A DNA stretch of 64,000 bases from CAMDMI01 sp044379485 (GTDB lineage: Bacteria; Bacteroidota; Bacteroidia; Cytophagales; Flexibacteraceae), in contig JBIPOE010000003.1 in NCBI GenBank assembly GCA_044379485.1, forward strand, positions 1 to 64,000, given 5' to 3'. Positions 52,367 to 62,100 of this stretch are shown here, piece by piece. How positions within the stretch are numbered: the first letter of the stretch is position 1; each line of letters starts with the position of its first letter. The position numbers and the translations under genes were made by a program. The notes beneath the pieces were generated by a model. The model saw only the letters and a program-made list of their open reading frames with translations, ran no database searches and was not told the DNA's origin.

Positions 52367-53383
52367 TTACATCTCACCAAGTTTCACTAGAAATTCCATC
52401 GTATTTACCCCATCCGCATATTGGTCGATTGCAGGAGACTGGGCAGTACCAAATGTAAAGGAGCCCGAAAGTTGTCCATTGTGTGATAAAAGACACTGTA
52501 TATCAACTTTATGACCGTCTATTATTTCTTTTGCGTGATCCAAACTATTGTATGTTTCATAGTTGACTACGCTAATGGGTGAGTAAATGGATGGGTTAGG
52601 CCGAAGCATCAAAATGTCATTGTCCAAAAAAGTATCACCATTCATATAAAATATTGATTTGTGATAAATAGAATTGTTTTGAAATTTATGGTGGTCCGTT
52701 AAAAACCGATATTTTTCCAAAGCCTTGAAAAAAGTATCAAAATCATAATCCTCCGGAACTAAAAGCTTACTCACGTTTCTGCATCCAAGACCAAAATATT
52801 GAAGAATATCATCGGTTAAAGGCTCCAGTTCTTTTTGGTTTTCAAATCCATAAATCAATGCCAGGGATGATTTGGAACCACGGATTAGTCTTGGTATTTC
52901 TTTAAAATAGTAATGAAAATGGGTGGCCGTATTGGAGCTGCCAGTGGCAATAATGGCATCTATCCCTTTCATTTGTTCAGCTTTTTGAAAATAGCCTTTT
53001 GTTTTGGGCGCTACTTCAAAAAGGCAATTTAAAAGCCAGTCAATCAGTACTTCATCATTTGAAGAAGGCTTGAAATAGGCTAAATTTCCAGAAACAAATG
53101 TGGTCATCAAATCGTGCCAACCAACCAAAGGAATATTTCCAGCCAGAATAATTCCGATTTTTTTAGGCGGTTCAAATTCATTTTCTGAAACATCTATTGC
53201 CCAATTTTCAATTGATTTTTTATTAAGCCAGAGTAATATTGACTCAACTGCCTTTTGACAAAACTCTGGAATAAAAAAGCCATTCCTTTGTCTGGCCAGT
53301 TCAAATATTTTTAAATTTTCTGTTTGAGAGATTTTACCACCCAAATCTATAAGAGCTTGAATTCTTTCCTGTTTGTTCAACAT
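52367..53383 (-). CDS. LuxC-type acyl-CoA reductase
   Basis: Reduces a fatty acyl group on CoA or carrier to aldehyde with NADPH. The 338-residue product has the family's PP-KKIGIILAGNIPLVGWHD block, ATGSSNTATHFHYYF, and the cysteine block YFGLGCRNVSKL, where the Cys is the acyl acceptor. The N-terminal 60 residues are helical. In this phylum such genes commonly lie near a ferredoxin; none is seen here. It is convergent with the lytic transglycosylase gene, with 15 bases between the stops, and divergent from the biotin carrier gene. Confidence 0.8.
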   Translation of the reverse strand: MLNKQERIQALIDLGGKISQTENLKIFELARQRNGFFIPEFCQKAVESILLWLNKKSIENWAIDVSENEFEPPKKIGIILAGNIPLVGWHDLMTTFVSGNLAYFKPSSNDEVLIDWLLNCLFEVAPKTKGYFQKAEQMKGIDAIIATGSSNTATHFHYYFKEIPRLIRGSKSSLALIYGFENQKELEPLTDDILQYFGLGCRNVSKLLVPEDYDFDTFFKALEKYRFLTDHHKFQNNSIYHKSIFYMNGDTFLDNDILMLRPNPSIYSPISVVNYETYNSLDHAKEIIDGHKVDIQCLLSHNGQLSGSFTFGTAQSPAIDQYADGVNTMEFLVKLGEM

Positions 53384-53477
53384 TTCGCAAAATTACCCGA
53401 TTATTGTCTTTTCAGTTTAATATTTAGAAAGTGCCAAATTTGGTTGAAGAAAAAAAAATGTCAATGTTTGGGAGCAA

Positions 53478-53978
53478 ATGAAATACCAGATTCAATTTAC
53501 CGATAAAAGCATAAGTGCTGAGAAAAAAGGAAGTGATGTTTTTATTAACAACCAGATAGTTGATTTTGAATTACTTAGCCAAAAGGAGGACTCCCTTTCT
53601 TTGAACATTGGCAATAAGATTTTCAAAATCAATGTCTTTTCCAAAGGAGAAGATGGTAAAACGATAAAAGCCACAGTTAATGGAAAAGTTGCTGAGTTTT
53701 CATTAAAATCTGATCTTGATTTATTGCTGGAAAAAATGGGTGGAGGTTCAATTGGAGCAAAATCCGCACAAAAAATAAAGGCACCAATGCCTGGATTGAT
53801 TGTAAAAATTCTGGTTGAAGCAGGTAATTTGGTTTCAAAAGGACAAGTTTTACTAAACTTTGAAGCCATGAAAATGGAAAATCAATTAAAATCCCCAGGC
53901 AACGGAACGGTAAAGTCTATTTCGGTTCAAGCCGGAGACAAAATTGAGAAAGGCCAAATTCTTATAGAGTTGGAGTAA
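53478..53978 (+). CDS. Biotin carboxyl carrier protein
   Basis: Carries the biotin arm for a carboxylase, in the cytoplasm. The 166-residue protein has an N-terminal polar domain (1-90) and a C-terminal biotinyl domain (about 95-166) with the biotinylation motif EAMKMENQL. The biotin Lys is in AMKM at about residue 131. The organisation resembles biotin subunits of propionyl-/methylmalonyl-CoA carboxylase or oxaloacetate decarboxylase more than short AccB. The carboxylase subunits are not next to it. It ends two bases before the convergent gldH stop. Confidence 0.85.
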   Translation: MKYQIQFTDKSISAEKKGSDVFINNQIVDFELLSQKEDSLSLNIGNKIFKINVFSKGEDGKTIKATVNGKVAEFSLKSDLDLLLEKMGGGSIGAKSAQKIKAPMPGLIVKILVEAGNLVSKGQVLLNFEAMKMENQLKSPGNGTVKSISVQAGDKIEKGQILIELE

Positions 53979-53980
53979 AT

Positions 53981-54460
53981 TTACTCTGATTCTTCTATCA
54001 TTACACCTAAAGATTCAATACCAGTTAGCACATCGGGGCGCATATAGTGCTGTATATCCACTGTGTAAATCCCTTTCTTTGTTAACACAACGTCTTTGAG
54101 GAAATAGGCCAGTTTATAGTTTCTATTTTTTGAGTATTCTCCCAGGGGTTTTCCAGAAGAAGCATCGAATAAAAAAAGATTGTCTTTTGATCTGATTAAT
54201 TCCTTGCCATCAGGATCTTTTAAAATATACCTAAGCCAGATGTTTTGAAAGGGGTAGAGAGGCAGATATTGTACTTGATAAAGAAAATTAAGCCGGCTTT
54301 TGTCTTGATTTAGATCAAATTCAAAGTGAAGTAAGGTATCTTTTTGCCATTCATAGTTTTTTAAGTTTTGGATGGAAATCTTATTTTCAAAAGATGTGCA
54401 AGAATATAATTGGCTTATAATCAGTGCAAAAATGCAATTTGAAATCAATTTTGATGACAC
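53981..54460 (-). CDS. gldH: Gliding motility lipoprotein GldH
   Basis: A small envelope lipoprotein needed for gliding in F. johnsoniae. The 159-residue product carries the lipobox (LYSC, about residue 21) and family blocks: YEWQKDTLLHFEFDL, YQVQYLPLYPFQNIWLRY, GIYTVDIQHYMRPDVLTGIES and GVMIEES. I choose GTG 54460 as start because it gives a standard 20-residue signal; a TTG at 54496 would lengthen it by 12 residues, and no ATG is available. It is not near gldB (about 13 kb away), and ricT, its usual neighbour in some relatives, is also elsewhere. Confidence 0.78.
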   Translation of the reverse strand: MSSKLISNCIFALIISQLYSCTSFENKISIQNLKNYEWQKDTLLHFEFDLNQDKSRLNFLYQVQYLPLYPFQNIWLRYILKDPDGKELIRSKDNLFLFDASSGKPLGEYSKNRNYKLAYFLKDVVLTKKGIYTVDIQHYMRPDVLTGIESLGVMIEESE

Positions 54461-54597
54461 AATTAATTTCTGATAAGTAGGGAAGTAGCGAAACAAAAGA
54501 TAGGTATTTTATATTTTAACGAAATAATTTGCTGCAAAACTCGCAAAAAGTTCAAATTTGCAGTAAATTTAAAAATATTTAATAAGTAAGATTCAAG

Positions 54598-56817
54598 ATG
54601 AGAAAACTACTATTCATTGGTTTAGGTATTTCTATGTGTCTAAGCGATGCATCTGCCTCCAATGGCAAACCAAGAAAATTTAAGTCTTACCCTCGGGTAA
54701 AATTTGAGCAAAAAACTATGGCTCAAATGCGTTATGCAGAAATTGAAGCAAAAGCAAATTCTGCAAATTTACCACTTCCCAACGATGTGGTTTATCCTGA
54801 GAAAAAAGTTGTTGCACCCACTACTCCTGGTGTTACTGCAGTAACATATTCGACTTTAGGAAAATCGGTTAATCCATATACTTCAATTACCAACGGAAAA
54901 AACTATGTGTCTGTTGTGCCTTCATTAAATACAGTTGCATTGTTTAGACGGGGCAGTATTGATGAAAAGCCAATAGCAGAAGAGCCTCAGAATGAAGTAT
55001 ATTATGACCTGAGTACAAAGGGTGGTGCTGAAGGAAGTTGGCAAGTAGCTCGAGGTAATGTGTTTGACAATGAAGTATATACCACAGTAGGTTCAGATCC
55101 GAATTTTGCTCCACGATATCCTCAGGGCGTTTTGGTTAATCCCGTTGGCAATACCGATACCAATAATGTTATCGCATTAAGTGTTAACAGAGTTCTTGAT
55201 GGAACCAATGATGCATGGGGTGGTTTAGGAAAAGGATGGCAAAGCCTTGAAAATGGTTCATCTACCAAGCAAATGCTATGGTCTTCACAAGTAGATCCTG
55301 TTCCTGTTTTTAATTTTGCTCAATATGCTTTAGATCAAACCTCCACTGGTGCAATTTTTACAGTTTCTCCAGAGTTGGATTTATCTGCAGCAGGTGGTTT
55401 TGAGTTTACAGATAAAGTAATGGTTTTTAAGTATGTGTATAACAGCGCTACAGAAATGTTTGACAGTACGGTTACATTTATACCATTTGTAAATGATGGT
55501 CAGGATCCACCTACTTCAGTAGGTGATGTTCAGGTAGCTTTTGGTCCAGATGGTCAGAATGGCTATGTAGTTGTTAATGGATATAACCCAACTTTATCTT
55601 TAGAAATTTCACCAAATGCGCCTATTGATGGAAATTCAATATTTATTTCCAAAACTACCAATGGGGGTGAATCATGGAGCGATTTGAAGATTTTTGCTAT
55701 TAACAAAACACCTGAAGAATTGGATTACAGGTCTCCGGGAAAAGATCAGTTTAGAGCAAACATGTTAGGCAACTACTTAATGTGGTCTAATGATAGTACT
55801 GTCTCTTCATCAGACTCTGGTGCTCAATTTAATGCGCATGCTGTAAAGTATTCGATTTTGGATATGGATCTTACTGTTGACAAGCACAACTATCCGCATA
55901 TTTTTTGTGCCATTGGTATTGTAGGTATAGGAGATACTGTTGCATATGAGTCTGGAAGTTTTTACCCGGGCTATGGTTCCTGGTTTGCTGATATGACATT
56001 AAAACCTGGCACAGATTCTCTTAGAGGGGAGGTTGTTGGTTTTAGCCAATCACTTTTAGGTTGTTGGGGTGCTTGTCCTACCGCGGCCGAAAGTTTCAAC
56101 GAATTTAACAGACCACATACCAGCCGTTCTGCTGATGGTTCAACCATTGCATTGATTTGGTATTCTACTGACCTTGAAATAAACCCACCAACCCAAACTG
56201 GAAATACCAATAACTCAAAGCCTGATATGATTATGAGGGCATTGCGTGTTGAAGGTCCAGGTGAGTTTTACTATCAGGATACTTCGGTAAGCATAACTGC
56301 TGGAAGCCAATATGCCGGTAATGCGACTCTTGGATCTGTTGCGCCAACCATGTTAAATACGCCAACAGGTTATGAAGTTGCATCTACAATTGCACTTTTA
56401 TCTGAATATAATGCAGTTGCTACAGCAGCAAGATGGCCAATTACACATTTGTATATGAATGGAGTGGAAGTTTCTAATCAACTTTCAGCATTTCCTAAAA
56501 CCAGAGGTCGATTGCCGTGGGCTATTGTAGGAAACGAAAAACTAGTTAGAAATCAGCAAGAGGCAAAAATAGAGATTGGTGTTTATCCAAATCCAACCAA
56601 AGGAGCTCTTACTGCAAGATTCCAGGTTGCCAATTCCGGAAAAGCCAATGTAAAAGTTATGAATACAATTGGTCAAACAGTTGAGTCTTTTAGTGTAAAT
56701 GTTTCTAAAGGTGTTTCTAACATTCCTATGAACGTCAAAAACTTAAAATCTGGAATTTATTTCCTTACCATTGAGTCGGGAGGAAAAATTTCCAGCCAGA
56801 AGTTTATTAAGGATTAA
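54598..56817 (+). CDS. T9SS type A sorting domain protein, hypothetical
   Basis: The 739-residue product has a short signal peptide (1-20, MRKLLFIGLGISMCLSDASA), a large central domain and a T9SS C-terminal domain (about 665-739; IGVYPNPTKGALTA, VMNTIGQTVESF, LKSGIYFLTI). The central part has a sialidase-like look: ISKTTNGGESWSDLKI resembles an Asp-box, and KYSILDMDLTVDKHNYPHIF and a PHTSRSADGSTIALIWYS segment resemble propeller strands. A BNR/exo-sialidase-type propeller is possible but no catalytic residue set can be named. The start is ATG 54598, 138 bases beyond divergent gldH, and the gene ends at a strong terminator. Confidence 0.82.
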   Translation: MRKLLFIGLGISMCLSDASASNGKPRKFKSYPRVKFEQKTMAQMRYAEIEAKANSANLPLPNDVVYPEKKVVAPTTPGVTAVTYSTLGKSVNPYTSITNGKNYVSVVPSLNTVALFRRGSIDEKPIAEEPQNEVYYDLSTKGGAEGSWQVARGNVFDNEVYTTVGSDPNFAPRYPQGVLVNPVGNTDTNNVIALSVNRVLDGTNDAWGGLGKGWQSLENGSSTKQMLWSSQVDPVPVFNFAQYALDQTSTGAIFTVSPELDLSAAGGFEFTDKVMVFKYVYNSATEMFDSTVTFIPFVNDGQDPPTSVGDVQVAFGPDGQNGYVVVNGYNPTLSLEISPNAPIDGNSIFISKTTNGGESWSDLKIFAINKTPEELDYRSPGKDQFRANMLGNYLMWSNDSTVSSSDSGAQFNAHAVKYSILDMDLTVDKHNYPHIFCAIGIVGIGDTVAYESGSFYPGYGSWFADMTLKPGTDSLRGEVVGFSQSLLGCWGACPTAAESFNEFNRPHTSRSADGSTIALIWYSTDLEINPPTQTGNTNNSKPDMIMRALRVEGPGEFYYQDTSVSITAGSQYAGNATLGSVAPTMLNTPTGYEVASTIALLSEYNAVATAARWPITHLYMNGVEVSNQLSAFPKTRGRLPWAIVGNEKLVRNQQEAKIEIGVYPNPTKGALTARFQVANSGKANVKVMNTIGQTVESFSVNVSKGVSNIPMNVKNLKSGIYFLTIESGGKISSQKFIKD

Positions 56818-56835
56818 TTTTAGTCAATTCAAATA

Positions 56836-56867
56836 AAAAAGGCCTCCTTGTAAAAGGGGGCCTTTTT
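56836..56867 (+). terminator. Rho-independent terminator of the T9SS gene
   Basis: AAAAAGGCCTCC at 56836-56847 pairs with GGGGGCCTTTTT at 56856-56867, with one T-G mismatch and an eight-base loop (TTGTAAAA). The right arm ends in a T-run. It begins 19 bases after the stop of the T9SS gene. Confidence 0.85.
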
Positions 56868-56908
56868 GTTTAATCCGAGTTTAATTTCATTAAATCAATA
56901 TCCAATGG

Positions 56909-57026
56909 TATTATATGAAGTCTAAATGAAAATTGAACATACTTTTCCTTTTTGGCCTCATTCCGGTTTCTCCGTAGGAGAAATGATTTTTGGCATGTTC
57001 ATTTTTTTAATAGACTTCATATAATA
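56909..57026. repeat. 118-base inverted-repeat element between two terminators
   Basis: The 16-base left arm TATTATATGAAGTCTA (56909-56924) is the exact reverse complement of TAGACTTCATATAATA (57011-57026). Inside, AAAATTGAACAT near 56929-56940 and ATGTTCATTTTTTT near 56995-57008 extend the arms imperfectly. In the centre, TTTCTCC, GTA and GGAGAAA form a perfect hairpin (56967-56983). It encodes no recognised protein. It may be a MITE-like or REP-like sequence, or a complex terminator. No direct repeat flanks it. Confidence 0.6.
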
Positions 57027-57032
57027 AACAAA

Positions 57033-57056
57033 AAGAGCACCCGAATGGATGCTCTT
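57033..57056 (-). terminator. recA terminator
   Basis: AAGAGCA at 57033-57039 pairs with TGCTCTT at 57050-57056 around a 10-base loop with inner CC/GG pairing. On the minus strand the T-run follows. It lies 26 bases after the recA stop codon. Confidence 0.75.
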
Positions 57057-57081
57057 CTTTATTTGTATGAATTATCTAAGT

Positions 57082-58149
57082 CTAATCAGCATCCACAAAA
57101 GCTGGTTTGGCAACAGCTCCTTTGTCTTCAAGCACCTTGCCTGCACCTTTGTCTTCAGTGAACTTAGCCCTAATCTGACCTTCTATTTTATCAAAAAGCT
57201 CTGGATTGTCGAGAAGAATCTGTTTTACTGAATCTCTTCCTTGTCCCAGTTTATTGGCCTCATAAGAAAACCAGCTTCCTGATTTTTTGATAATTTCCAG
57301 TTCCACACCAAGGTCAACAAGTTCACCAACTTTTGAAATGCCTTCACCGTACATGATGTCAAATTCTACAACCTTAAATGGAGGCGCAACCTTGTTTTTT
57401 ACGACCTTTACTTTGGTTCTGTTTCCGGTAATATTGTCTGCAGATTCTTTAATCTGGCCGATTCTTCTAATGTCCAATCGAACTGAAGCATAGAATTTTA
57501 GTGCATTACCACCCGTGGTGGTTTCAGGACTTCCAAACATAACGCCAATTTTATCACGAAGCTGGTTGATAAAAATACAAAGGCAACCTGTTTTGTTAAT
57601 GGTTCCAGTCAGTTTTCTCAAAGCCTGGCTCATCAACCGGGCTTGCAATCCCATTTTGCTGTCACCCATGTCACCTTCCAATTCTGCTTTTGGCACAAGG
57701 GCAGCAACAGAGTCAATTACAATAATATCAATGGCACCAGAACGGATTAAGTGTTCAGCAATTTCCAATGCTTGCTCTCCGTTATCAGGCTGGCTGATAA
57801 GGAGGTTTTCTGTGTCGATTCCTAATTTCTCTGCATAACCTTTGTCAAATGCATGTTCCGCATCTATAAAAGCTGCAATGCCACCAGCTTTTTGGGCTTC
57901 AGCGATGCAATGCATGGAAAGTGTGGTTTTACCAGAAGATTCCGGTCCATAAATTTCTACTACCCGGCCACGTGGCAAACCACCTATGCCAAGGGCAATG
58001 TCAAGCCCCAAAGAGCCTGTAGAAATTGCTGGAACATCCATCACCTTTTCATCGCTGAGTTTCATTACGGTTCCCTTTCCGTATTCTTTGTCCAGTTTAT
58101 CGATGGTGAGCTGAAGGGCTTTTAATTTTTCTGCTTTGTTATCAGACAT
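57082..58149 (-). CDS. recA: Recombinase RecA
   Basis: Drives homologous strand exchange and LexA self-cleavage. The 355-residue protein has the expected architecture: an N-terminal helix, the Walker A loop GPESSGKTTL (about 67-76), Walker B in DIIVIDSVAALVP, the L1/L2 loops (MGLQARLMSQALR, FINQLRDKIGVMFG, TTTGGNALKFYAS), and a C-terminal domain ending in a charged tail. Nothing looks altered. It is transcribed away from the small conserved gene, to a stem-loop terminator at 57033-57056. Confidence 0.97.
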   Translation of the reverse strand: MSDNKAEKLKALQLTIDKLDKEYGKGTVMKLSDEKVMDVPAISTGSLGLDIALGIGGLPRGRVVEIYGPESSGKTTLSMHCIAEAQKAGGIAAFIDAEHAFDKGYAEKLGIDTENLLISQPDNGEQALEIAEHLIRSGAIDIIVIDSVAALVPKAELEGDMGDSKMGLQARLMSQALRKLTGTINKTGCLCIFINQLRDKIGVMFGSPETTTGGNALKFYASVRLDIRRIGQIKESADNITGNRTKVKVVKNKVAPPFKVVEFDIMYGEGISKVGELVDLGVELEIIKKSGSWFSYEANKLGQGRDSVKQILLDNPELFDKIEGQIRAKFTEDKGAGKVLEDKGAVAKPAFVDAD

Positions 58150-58267
58150 AATTGATAATCAATTTATTAGTATTGAAAAAGATTTTAATTTCGAGTAAGC
58201 AAGATATGGACTTGTTTTCAATTTCCAGTTATTTAACTTAAATTTTTAAAAGAGAAGAAAATAAAAA

Positions 58268-58287
58268 AACCCGGCAAATGCCAGGTT
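58268..58287 (-). terminator. Terminator of the small conserved gene
   Basis: AACCCGGC at 58268-58275 pairs with GCCAGGTT at 58280-58287 (one C-A mismatch), with an AAAT loop, and a long T-run follows on the minus strand. It lies about 40 bases after the stop at 58327. Confidence 0.75.
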
Positions 58288-58326
58288 CCAATTTAAGCGT
58301 ATAAATAAACTTGAGTTGATTCTTTT

Positions 58327-58611
58327 TTAAAATTCGATGCCCAAAATAGCCCGGACTGGAATTGATTGGCCTCCTTTTAATGAAATATGGTCGTCGTTTG
58401 CAGACCAGATTGTTGTGTCCACAACCCTTGTTTCATTGTCATGGGTACGAAAAATAATTCTTACTTTCCCTTTAAAGGCATTGCCAAGGCGTTCAGCTCT
58501 TTGCAAGGAAAATTTTCGATAGACCTTTTCCCATTCTCCTTTCAAAACTTCTGAAGGTGAAAACTTGAACAATCCCAATTGCTCTTTCTGAATAAAGTTG
58601 GTTGTATGCAT
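58327..58611 (-). CDS. Small conserved Bacteroidota protein of unknown function
   Basis: The 94-residue product starts at ATG 58611; the frame extends further up to TTG 58674 but the extra residues are basic and unlike the rest. There is no signal peptide. Three strands (KGKVRIIFRTHDNETRVVDTT, TIWSANDDHISLKGG, IPVRAILGIEF) suggest a small beta-barrel. Proteins of about 90 residues with this layout are common in the phylum, without known role. The gene has its own terminator and lies upstream of recA in the same direction. Confidence 0.65.
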   Translation of the reverse strand: MHTTNFIQKEQLGLFKFSPSEVLKGEWEKVYRKFSLQRAERLGNAFKGKVRIIFRTHDNETRVVDTTIWSANDDHISLKGGQSIPVRAILGIEF

Positions 58612-58931
58612 GGCGGTACGCTGGTAAAAATGTTTTTTTAAGTGCTTTCTGGTGCCTTTAACTTGAAGTTTCAATGGCCTATCCGATTAGGAAAGCGGAT
58701 GGGATTTTTACTATTTCAAGTCAGGTATCAGACTTGCTTTTTGATGGGTCAAATATATTTCTAAAAATATTCATATTTCTTCTGGATAGAATGAAAAAAT
58801 TACATTGGTTTTGCTATTTCTTATTCTCTTGTAAATCGCCTTCTTTGCAGGAAGAGAAATGGCCATAACACTTTTTAACCATTTACTTTTCAAGCATTTA
58901 CTTTTATACTTTTATACATCATTTTTAGCCC

Positions 58932-59177
58932 ATGTGGGAAGAGCAAAACAATAAATTGGTTCAAAACTTTCAATTTTCTGACTTTCAGGAGGCATTTGCC
59001 TTTATGACAAGGGTAGCTTTTTTGGCAGAAAAAATGGATCACCATCCCAATTGGTCCAATGTATATAATAAAGTAAGCATTGAACTCACCACGCATGATG
59101 CAGGAAATACGATTACGGAAAAGGACAGAAAGCTTGCAACGGCCATTGACAATCTTTTAAAATCTTCGAAGAACTAA
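58932..59177 (+). CDS. Pterin-4-alpha-carbinolamine dehydratase
   Basis: Dehydrates 4a-hydroxytetrahydrobiopterin; the same protein acts as a hydroxylase or transcription cofactor in other organisms. The 81-residue length is right for the bacterial PhhB type. The hallmark EKMDHHPNWSNVYNKV carries the catalytic His-His-x-x-x-Tyr/His set, followed by VSIELTTHDAG and ITEKDRKLA. It starts after an unrelated 257-base gap and is followed 19 bases later by the large amidohydrolase gene. A phenylalanine hydroxylase is not in the window. Confidence 0.92.
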   Translation: MWEEQNNKLVQNFQFSDFQEAFAFMTRVAFLAEKMDHHPNWSNVYNKVSIELTTHDAGNTITEKDRKLATAIDNLLKSSKN

Positions 59178-59196
59178 AGGCCAGATTTTCATTTTT

Positions 59197-62100
59197 ATGA
59201 ACACATTTAATTTCAACACTCGCCTTTCAGTCAAGGCTTTAATCGTTTCATTGTTAATCTTATCTTTTTCCAGAGCCTCCTTTGCTCAGTTTGGTTTGCC
59301 TCAGGCGGCACTTACAGATGAGCGGCCAATAGAATTTGTATTGATTAATTGTACTATAATTTCTGCTCCTGGCCAGAAAATTGAAAATGGTAAGTTGTAT
59401 GTAAAGGAGGGTAAAATCGTTTCTGCTGGAAAGGAAATTGTTTTCCCATCAAAAGTAAAAACGATAGATTTAAAAGGAGCCTGGATTTATCCATCCTTTA
59501 TAGAAATCAATTCCAGTTATGGCCAACCAGCACTTCAACCAAGGGGACAAGTTGGCAGAATGGAAATGACTGATTTCAACCCTCAATATGAATCGAAAAG
59601 AGCGGGTAGCTACTTATGGAATCAGGCATTAAAACCTGAATTTGAGGCAGTAAGCAGTTTTACACCAAATCAGAAAGAGGCAGAAGAGCTTCGTAAAAAT
59701 GGTTTTGGCTATGCCGTAAGCACCTCAAAGGATGGCATTATGCGGGGAACCGGAGTTCTGGCAATGTTGGGAGAAGGAAAAACGGCGGAACTGATTTTAA
59801 AAGATAAGATAGTTCAAGGCATGTCCTTTCAAAAAGGCAGTTCCAACCAACAATACCCTAGTTCTCAAATGGGTTCAATTGCTTTGTTGCGCCAAACCTA
59901 TCTGGATTTGGAATGGTATGAAAAAGCAGTTTCCAAAAGTCCCAACTTGGGTTTGGAAGCCTTGCTGGCAAACAAATCGCTTCCTATTCTTTTTGAAACG
60001 GGACAAAAATACGAGGTCCTCCGAGCTTCAAAATTGGCCAAAGAATTCAACTTAAAACTTATAATTAAAGGAAAGGGGGATGAATATCAAAGAGTTAATG
60101 AAATTAAGTCTTCCGGATTTCCTTTGGTTTTACCTTTACAATTTCCGGAATTGCCAGATGTAGAAGACCCGATGGATGCTGATTTGGTTTCAATTGCTGA
60201 CCTGAAACATTGGGAAATGGCATCCCATAATCCAAGGCTTTTAAATGAAAAAAATGTAGAATTTATTTTCACCACAACCGACCTTAAAGACCAAAAGAGC
60301 TTTTGGAGTAACCTGAAAAAAGTGGTTGAAAATGGCTTACCAGAGGATGTTGCACTGGCATCGCTTACCACCAAGCCTGCCCTTTTATTAAAGGCAGAAA
60401 ATCAAATAGGTCAAATTAAAGCAGGTTTACAAGCTTCGTTTTTTGTGGCCTCTGGAAATATATTTAAACCGGGAGCCCAAATTTTAGAAAATTGGGTGAA
60501 TGGCAAAAAGTATATTGTTAGTAGTTTGATGGACAAAAGTCTAACTGCCGATTACAGACTTATCATTGGAAAAGATTCTAGTTTTAAGCTTAGAATTGAA
60601 CAAAAAGAGGGTAAGAATGAATTTGCCGTTTTGGAAAAAGACACCCAAAAAACCAAACTTCAGGGCAGCTATGATGCTGGTAAAATCAATTTTCTGGGAT
60701 TGATAAAACGTTTGGACACAAGTTCCAGACTTCAATTTTCTGGTTGGCAGGAAGGCAATGGTTTTTCTGGTTTTGTTACTGGCCTTGTTTCTGGAAAAGC
60801 CTCCTGGTCCGCCCGAAGAATTGCTGATTTGCCTATTTCCAAAGCAGGGGATTCATTAAAAAAGAAAAAACCTGAAGATTTGGGTAAAATCTGGTATCCA
60901 TTCCAGGCATTTGGGAAAAGTCAAGTACCTGAACAGAAAGAATATATCATAAAAAACGCCACAGTTTGGACAAATGAAACGGAAGGCAAACTCGAAAACA
61001 CTGACGTTTGGATTGCGAATGGAAAAATCAAGAAAATCGGAAAAAATCTAATCGCTCCTATCTCTGCCATTTCTATAGATGCAGCAGGCAAACATGTCAC
61101 CGCTGGAATAGTGGATGAACATTCCCATATCGCCATTTCTAAGGGTGTCAATGAAGGCTCTTCAACCACAAGTGCCGAAGTTAGAATTGGCGATGTTGTT
61201 GAGGCTGATGATGTGAATATTTACAGGCATTTGGCGGGTGGTGTAACGGCAGTTCAGCAATTGCATGGCTCGGCAAATACAATTGGTGGTCAATCATCGC
61301 TCATAAAATTGAAATGGGGTAAAAGTCCGGAGGAGATGAAAATTACCAATGCGGATGGATTTATAAAATTTGCTTTGGGTGAAAATGTAAAACAATCCAA
61401 CTGGGGAGATTTTAATACAGTGCGTTATCCACAAACTCGAATGGGTGTTGAGCAATTGTTGTATGATGCTTTTCATAAAGCAAAACAGTATAAAACTGAA
61501 CGTGAATTGGCTCTCAAATCCTCCAAAGCTGGATTTAAAAGAGACCTAAAGCTTGAAACTTTGGTTGAGATCCTGGATAAAAAAAGGTTCATTTCCTGTC
61601 ATAGTTATGTGCAGTCCGAAATCAACATGTTGATGCATGTGGGTGACAGTATGGGTTTTACCGTCAATACTTTTACCCATATTTTGGAAGGATATAAAGT
61701 GGCAGATAAAATGAAAAAACATGGAGCTGGGGCTTCTACTTTTTCAGATTGGTGGGCGTATAAAATGGAGGTTAAAGATGCCATTCCATATAATGCAGCA
61801 CTTTTGCATAAAGCCGGGGTGACGGTAGCCATCAATTCCGATGATGCTGAAATGGCAAGAAGATTAAATCAGGAGGCTGCTAAAACTATGAAGTATGGAG
61901 GAGTTTCTGAAGAGGATGCCTGGAAAATGGTAACGCTGAATCCTGCCAAACTTTTGCACCTTGATAAGCAGATTGGCAGTTTGAAGGACGGAAAAGATGC
62001 TGACATTGTCATCTGGACTGACAACCCGCTATCCATCTATGCCAGAGCTGAAAAAACTTTTATAGAAGGCGTAAAATATTTTGATTTGGATGAATCAAGA

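Noticed and set aside
58674..58868. 64-codon open frame on the plus strand after the small conserved gene
   Set aside because: It starts opposite the extension of the minus-strand gene, has a composition like random AT-rich DNA, and the remaining region up to 58931 shows no other gene.
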